This document shows, in pieces, positions 35,154 through 39,033 of a stretch of 39,033 nt of DNA. Every line of letters begins with the position of its first letter. Positions within the stretch are counted from its first letter, which is position 1. The notes under the pieces were generated by a model that was given only the letters and a program-made list of their open reading frames with translations, was not told where the DNA came from and did no database searches. Source of the DNA: Luminiphilus sp. (GTDB lineage Bacteria > Pseudomonadota > Gammaproteobacteria > Pseudomonadales > Halieaceae); assembly GCA_028117185.1 (NCBI GenBank), contig JAOHHD010000014.1, positions 1-39,033 on the forward strand, read 5' to 3'. Made by a program: the position numbers and the translations under genes.

Positions 35154-36794
35154 TTATGCTAGAGCGCCACGTCGACCGATGCTGGCACCCTTGACGGCGA
35201 CGTTACCACTCCTTTGCCCCTGCTTATTACGATTGGCTTGGCTCCTAGACCGAGCAGCACCCGACTCAGCTTTTAACGCCTTCATCTGAACCGCGGTGGG
35301 TGGCGGGCGTCGGCGGGAGCTTTTAGGTCGCCGGTAGGTGCCAGGCGCCGGCCTCAAATCACCGTACTCGAAGCGGTGTAGGATTTCCTCGAGGGTCCTT
35401 GAGATCAGCGTGCATTGCCTGATGGACTCGATACGACTGTAGGCGGCTCGCTCCCCTTCTCTCACCAGCGCTCGCAATTCCTGCTTACTCGGTTGCGTGA
35501 TTAGTTGTATTGGATTCTGAAAACGAAACTTGGGTACGATATTAATATCGCCGGAATATTCTTGGTCAAGCAGTGCATAAACTCCGTGCATCATCATATT
35601 GAATTTAGGCCAGTTATCGCCATATTTTTTCGCGACGCCACGGTAAAAATTGAGCATCTCACGGCCAATGCCCATACCGAGCGACGTCGCGGCTTGTCGC
35701 AATGGTCTCGCCTTATCGTCGCGGGGCAAAAAAGCCCGGGCGATGGGATTGACCATACTGACAATGTAGTGATTAGTGGAAAATAGTCGGGACAGCCTCT
35801 TTGCCGGCAAATCGTCTGCTACTGAGCCATCGACCCACCGTCGCGCCGGCAGATACGGCTGCGCCTCTCCATGCTCGTTCTTCGCCTCTAACATCACAGA
35901 CGGGAATACGCCGGGTATCGCGCAAGAAGCCATTGCCGCCGAGCGGAGGTAGACATTCGGAGACGACACGGCATTGAGCAATCGGGAGCGCTGATGCGGC
36001 TCCGCAGGCGCTACCGTAATACTGACTTGCCTGCCGGTTTTGGCATAGGCCTCTGCGAAAGTAAGATTGGGAATGGTAGCGGCGATGAGCTGAGCTGTAT
36101 CTTCAGCAGTAAAGCGCCCACCCTTGCCGGCGAACCATCGTCGTATGAAGTTCTTGGTGTCAGTGCCCCCAGTTTCCATCAGCCCAATCAGGTCGGCATC
36201 TTTCATTTCTTCATCGCTATAAGCGGCCAATGCAGCCGCCACAATAGACCCGGCGCTGGAGCCCGACACCACACGAGGCAGCAGCCCATGGCGTAACAAT
36301 TCGCCCACCACGCCTAAGTGCAAAAATCCGAGCACGCCTCCACCACTAAGCATTAACGCCGAACGCCCGTAGCACACGTTACTGCGATAAAAGAAATCTA
36401 GCTTCTGCTGCGTCGGGATCACGTCATCAGGCAACTCTGCGATCAAACGCAACGTCTCGTCGATCTCAGTGATGTACTGCTCAACGAGTGTTTTAGTGCC
36501 CGCTTTTGCCCGACGGTACAAAATACTTTTGCCCATACCGCCCATGTTGCCGTGTATTCCCTCGTTGAGTGAATACAAAAGGCCTGTCCAGTCCTTTTTT
36601 TTGCGAAATTTGCGGAGACGGTCCAAGCGATAGCGGATCTGCGCATGGTCATAAAGACTCGAGGCTTCCTCCTCTCGCCACTCGGACATGCCCGTTAAAT
36701 CGTCGTGGGCCTGAGCCGCTAGCTGCCAGTCCTGATAAGACTCAGCAGAATCCATTGCTTGCTCAAGTTCGCGTAGCTCAGTCTTGACAGTCAC
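35154..36794 (-). CDS. Patatin-like phospholipase/lipase with DUF3336
   Basis: Protein of about 546 residues. The N-terminal part (about 1-130) is helical and resembles DUF3336 found ahead of patatin domains in Tgl-type lipases. The patatin Ser-Asp dyad is visible: oxyanion loop SGGGVLGFLHLG (about 151-160), nucleophile Ser180 in GSSAGS, and Asp322 in VDGSVADDLP. It probably hydrolyses acyl esters of glycerolipids. The last roughly 55 residues are highly basic and low in complexity (KSSRRRPPPTAVQ and onward). I chose GTG 36794 because GGGGAG lies just upstream; a longer open frame to 36878 lacks such a signal. Confidence 0.87.
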   Translation of the reverse strand: MTVKTELRELEQAMDSAESYQDWQLAAQAHDDLTGMSEWREEEASSLYDHAQIRYRLDRLRKFRKKKDWTGLLYSLNEGIHGNMGGMGKSILYRRAKAGTKTLVEQYITEIDETLRLIAELPDDVIPTQQKLDFFYRSNVCYGRSALMLSGGGVLGFLHLGVVGELLRHGLLPRVVSGSSAGSIVAAALAAYSDEEMKDADLIGLMETGGTDTKNFIRRWFAGKGGRFTAEDTAQLIAATIPNLTFAEAYAKTGRQVSITVAPAEPHQRSRLLNAVSSPNVYLRSAAMASCAIPGVFPSVMLEAKNEHGEAQPYLPARRWVDGSVADDLPAKRLSRLFSTNHYIVSMVNPIARAFLPRDDKARPLRQAATSLGMGIGREMLNFYRGVAKKYGDNWPKFNMMMHGVYALLDQEYSGDINIVPKFRFQNPIQLITQPSKQELRALVREGERAAYSRIESIRQCTLISRTLEEILHRFEYGDLRPAPGTYRRPKSSRRRPPPTAVQMKALKAESGAARSRSQANRNKQGQRSGNVAVKGASIGRRGALA

Positions 36795-36897
36795 GTACCA
36801 CTCCCCTCGTTCTCTGCCGCTGTGCGGAGGGCCTAGCATAGAGCCTAGCTTCCGCGCATGCCAGCTTGACAGCCACAAAAAAGCGTAGATGGATTGA

Positions 36898-38424
36898 TTA
36901 GGCTGCCGTATACGACTCTAGCAAGTGTCGCTTGTACAGTTTTCCATTATCCATTCTGGGGAGCTGCTCCAAAAAATCAATCGTCTTGGGTACCTTGATA
37001 CTGGAGAGTCGATCCCGCATCCACTCAGTCAACTCTGCAGCGGTTTGCTCCGTCGCATCGGCCCAGTCGACCGGCTGGACAACTGCTGTCACCACCTCCC
37101 CATACTCAGGATGTGGCACGCCAAACACTGCGGCATCGGCGACTTTATAGTGGGACACCAACAGCCCCTCTATTTCCGCGGGATAAACATTGACACCTCC
37201 CGTAATGATGGTGAAGTTTTTCCGGTCTGTGAGATAGAGAAACCCCTCCTCATCGAGATAGCCCATGTCTCCAGTCGTTGCCCAGCCTTGGTCATTAAAG
37301 GCCTCTCGGGTCTTTTCGGGCTCATCAAAATATTCAAACGGTCGGCTATCGGCGAAGTAAATTTCACCGACCTCGCCAACCGGCAATACAGCGCCATCCT
37401 CGCCGACAATCCGCGGGTCTCCGAATAGAGGCCGACCGACTGATCCTTTGTGAGTGAGCCACGCAGCAGAATCAATAATGGTAAAGCCAATAGACTCGCT
37501 CGCAGCGTAATACTCAACGATGACCTGACCCCACCAGTCAATCATTTGCTCTTTGATGTCGATCGGGCATGGCGCTGCCGCATGAATAGCCACTTTCATA
37601 GAGCTGAGGTCGTAACCAGAGCGGCTCTCCACTGGCAATTTGAGCATGCGCACGAACATAATAGGCACCCACTGACTGTGGGTAATCTGATACTGCTCTA
37701 TGAGCGCCAAAGACCGCTCGGGATCAAACTGCTCCATGATCACAGAGGTTCCCCCGAGGCCAAGGACCATTAAGTTGTAGTGCAGCGGCGCGGCGTGATA
37801 GAGCGGCGCAGGCGACAAGTAAACCGTTTCTTTATCGAAACCAAAAAAGGCACCAATGCTACCGGCAAGTGGATGTGGCGCCTGAATACTCTCCGAATGA
37901 GGCTGCCAAAATACGCCCTTTGGTTTACCGGTCGTCCCTGACGAGTACAACATGGGCGCACCCAAACACTCGTCCTCAATGGCGGTTTCTGGGCACTCAT
38001 CCAACAACGCATCCAGTGGATCAAAGCCCTCGATGTTGCCCCCTACAGAGAGACACCGCACTAATCCAGCCGCGCTACGCGATGCCTCCGATGCTACGGC
38101 AGCCAGACTACATGACGCGATAAAGACCTTAGCCCGACAGTTATTGATGATATAGGCCGTCTCATCTTTCTTAAGGTGGGTACTGATGGGCGTAAAAATA
38201 ATCCCGGCACGGTTGGCCGCCTGCGCAACCTGCAGAAACTCAGGACAGTTTTTAAGCATCATGGCAATATGATCGCCAGGCTTTAGCCCCTGCGAGCGCA
38301 ATAGGTGTGCAATTTGGTTGGAACGACGATCCAGTTGCCCATAAGTCACCGTCTCGCCCGAGTTGGCCATAATGTAAGCCGCTCGATCTGGCGTCTCGGT
38401 GGCATAAGTTGAAAAATGCGTCAT
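36898..38424 (-). CDS. AMP-dependent acyl-CoA synthetase (second)
   Basis: ANL-superfamily ligase of 508 residues, different from the one at 32162-33868. P-loop YSSGTTGKPKG at 160-170, EYYAASES motif near 310, hinge ATTGDMGYLDEEGFLYL, and DNGKLYKRHLLE with the catalytic Lys close to the C-terminus. It resembles ligases described as fatty-acid or bile-acid CoA ligase-like, but substrate is unknown. GAGG before ATG 38424. Upstream of the patatin gene on the same strand with a gap of about 100 bases. Confidence 0.88.
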   Translation of the reverse strand: MTHFSTYATETPDRAAYIMANSGETVTYGQLDRRSNQIAHLLRSQGLKPGDHIAMMLKNCPEFLQVAQAANRAGIIFTPISTHLKKDETAYIINNCRAKVFIASCSLAAVASEASRSAAGLVRCLSVGGNIEGFDPLDALLDECPETAIEDECLGAPMLYSSGTTGKPKGVFWQPHSESIQAPHPLAGSIGAFFGFDKETVYLSPAPLYHAAPLHYNLMVLGLGGTSVIMEQFDPERSLALIEQYQITHSQWVPIMFVRMLKLPVESRSGYDLSSMKVAIHAAAPCPIDIKEQMIDWWGQVIVEYYAASESIGFTIIDSAAWLTHKGSVGRPLFGDPRIVGEDGAVLPVGEVGEIYFADSRPFEYFDEPEKTREAFNDQGWATTGDMGYLDEEGFLYLTDRKNFTIITGGVNVYPAEIEGLLVSHYKVADAAVFGVPHPEYGEVVTAVVQPVDWADATEQTAAELTEWMRDRLSSIKVPKTIDFLEQLPRMDNGKLYKRHLLESYTAA

Positions 38425-38485
38425 GGCTGCCTCTATTTCGGATTATCATTCCCCGTAACTATACAAGTTCATACTGGAGATGGTA

Positions 38486-39033
38486 GTGACCAGAGACTGT
38501 GAATCGGGGCTCGATATCAGGCGTCTCTGCCGCACAGGAGGTCTAGTCGAACCGACATCAGGGCGTGCACCCGGATACGTTCAGTGTAACGTCGTCATGA
38601 TGCCCGCCGATTCAGCACACTACTTTCAGGAGTTCTGTGAGCACAACCCTCGCCCCTGCCCGCTGCTCGCAATGAGCGACGCACCCGGCTCTGTTACGTT
38701 GTCGGCGCTTGGAACAGATATCGATATTCGCACGGACCTTCCGCGCTATCGAATTTGGCGGGACGGTGTACTTACAGAGCGCTGTGACGATGTTGCACAC
38801 GTTTGGAAAGATGACTGGATCGCCTTTGCGCTTGGCTGTTCATTCTCTTTTGAAGAGGCACTCATCGATGCGGGCATCGAGATTCGCAACATCAGTGAAG
38901 GCGTCAACGTCCCGATGTATCGCACCAACATTCCCTGCGCCTCAGCGGGACCGTTTTCCGGGAATATGGTGGTCAGCATGCGCCCCATGCCGGCGGTCAA
39001 CATTATTGAGGCGATCCAAATCTGCGCTCGATT
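38486..39033 (+). CDS. DUF1445 putative hydro-lyase, 5' part
   Basis: Open frame of 182 codons running off the right edge. The translated blocks GRAPGYVQCNVVMMP, CPLLAMSD, DIRTDLPRYRIWRDG, ALGCSFSFEEALIDAGI, EGVNVPMYRTNIPC and MVVSMRPMPA match the DUF1445 (D-glutamate cyclase-like, YcsI) family, whose mammalian member converts D-glutamate to 5-oxo-D-proline. The start is GTG at 38486 with GGAG at 38476-38479. Frame and signal are good; the missing 3' part lies outside the window. It is divergent from the second ligase. Confidence 0.85.
   Translation, partial: MTRDCESGLDIRRLCRTGGLVEPTSGRAPGYVQCNVVMMPADSAHYFQEFCEHNPRPCPLLAMSDAPGSVTLSALGTDIDIRTDLPRYRIWRDGVLTERCDDVAHVWKDDWIAFALGCSFSFEEALIDAGIEIRNISEGVNVPMYRTNIPCASAGPFSGNMVVSMRPMPAVNIIEAIQICAR

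Noticed and set aside
1..39033. Window ends both begin with AATCGA when read inward, suggesting terminal repeats or a linker
   Set aside because: Only six bases match and they lie in coding sequence of unrelated genes; chance is sufficient.
1..39033. Defence island, prophage, CRISPR array, transposon or a new multi-gene system
   Set aside because: I saw no repeats of the right spacing, no integrase, transposase, nuclease or phage-type genes; nearly every gene fits a known housekeeping or lipid-catabolism family.

Overview
The window reads as chromosomal DNA of a marine-type gammaproteobacterium. It carries the Pseudomonas-like order rpoE-rseA-rseB-rseC-mucD-lepA, the gammaproteobacterial block lptG-lptF<>pepA-holC-valS, the ygfZ/sdhE pair, rapA, and a large acyl-CoA catabolism region of the kind common in OM60/NOR5 (Halieaceae) relatives. 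The lineage is an inference from gene content and order; no rRNA or other phylogenetic marker was compared.

Layout. Positions 1-13,100: bolA-trhO, a secreted trypsin-like protease divergent from rarD, ung, ygfZ/sdhE, nadB, then the envelope-stress operon rpoE-rseA-rseB-rseC-mucD behind a near-consensus sigma-E promoter, and lepA followed by the first 75 codons of lepB. Positions 13,100-19,900: lptG without its 3' end, lptF, and divergently pepA-holC-valS. Positions 19,950-26,930: a cold-shock protein, a methyltransferase, a periplasmic TPR/TonB-C-like protein, a LysR regulator, tatD and rapA. Positions 26,935-38,424: mostly minus-strand lipid/acyl-CoA genes (DUF3604 protein, enoyl-CoA hydratase/isomerase, alpha-methylacyl-CoA racemase-type enzyme, LCAD-type acyl-CoA dehydrogenase, acyl-CoA ligase, patatin lipase, second acyl-CoA ligase) with one divergent ACAD10/11-type kinase. 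The right edge cuts a DUF1445 gene.

The most striking structure is at about 13,097-13,103. Here lepB (signal peptidase I) and lptG (LPS export permease), two genes that are normally essential and normally lie at unrelated loci, are fused tail to tail and both are broken. In the lines I counted by hand, the + strand is G-rich left of this point and C-rich to its right, which fits an inverted join. The simplest reading is a chimeric clone, amplification or assembly join; a real rearrangement would require intact copies elsewhere.

Working logic. A branched or long acyl chain could be released by the patatin lipase, activated by the two ligases, epimerised by the racemase, dehydrogenated by the LCAD-type enzyme and hydrated or isomerised by the crotonase-fold enzyme, with the kinase dealing with hydroxy-acyl intermediates. 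The pathway is inferred from families and clustering. I found no tRNA, rRNA, CRISPR array, insertion sequence or prophage. No stretch above 300 bases lacks a gene; the longest gaps (about 190-220 bases) are 2024-2214, 22126-22342 and 33869-34078.
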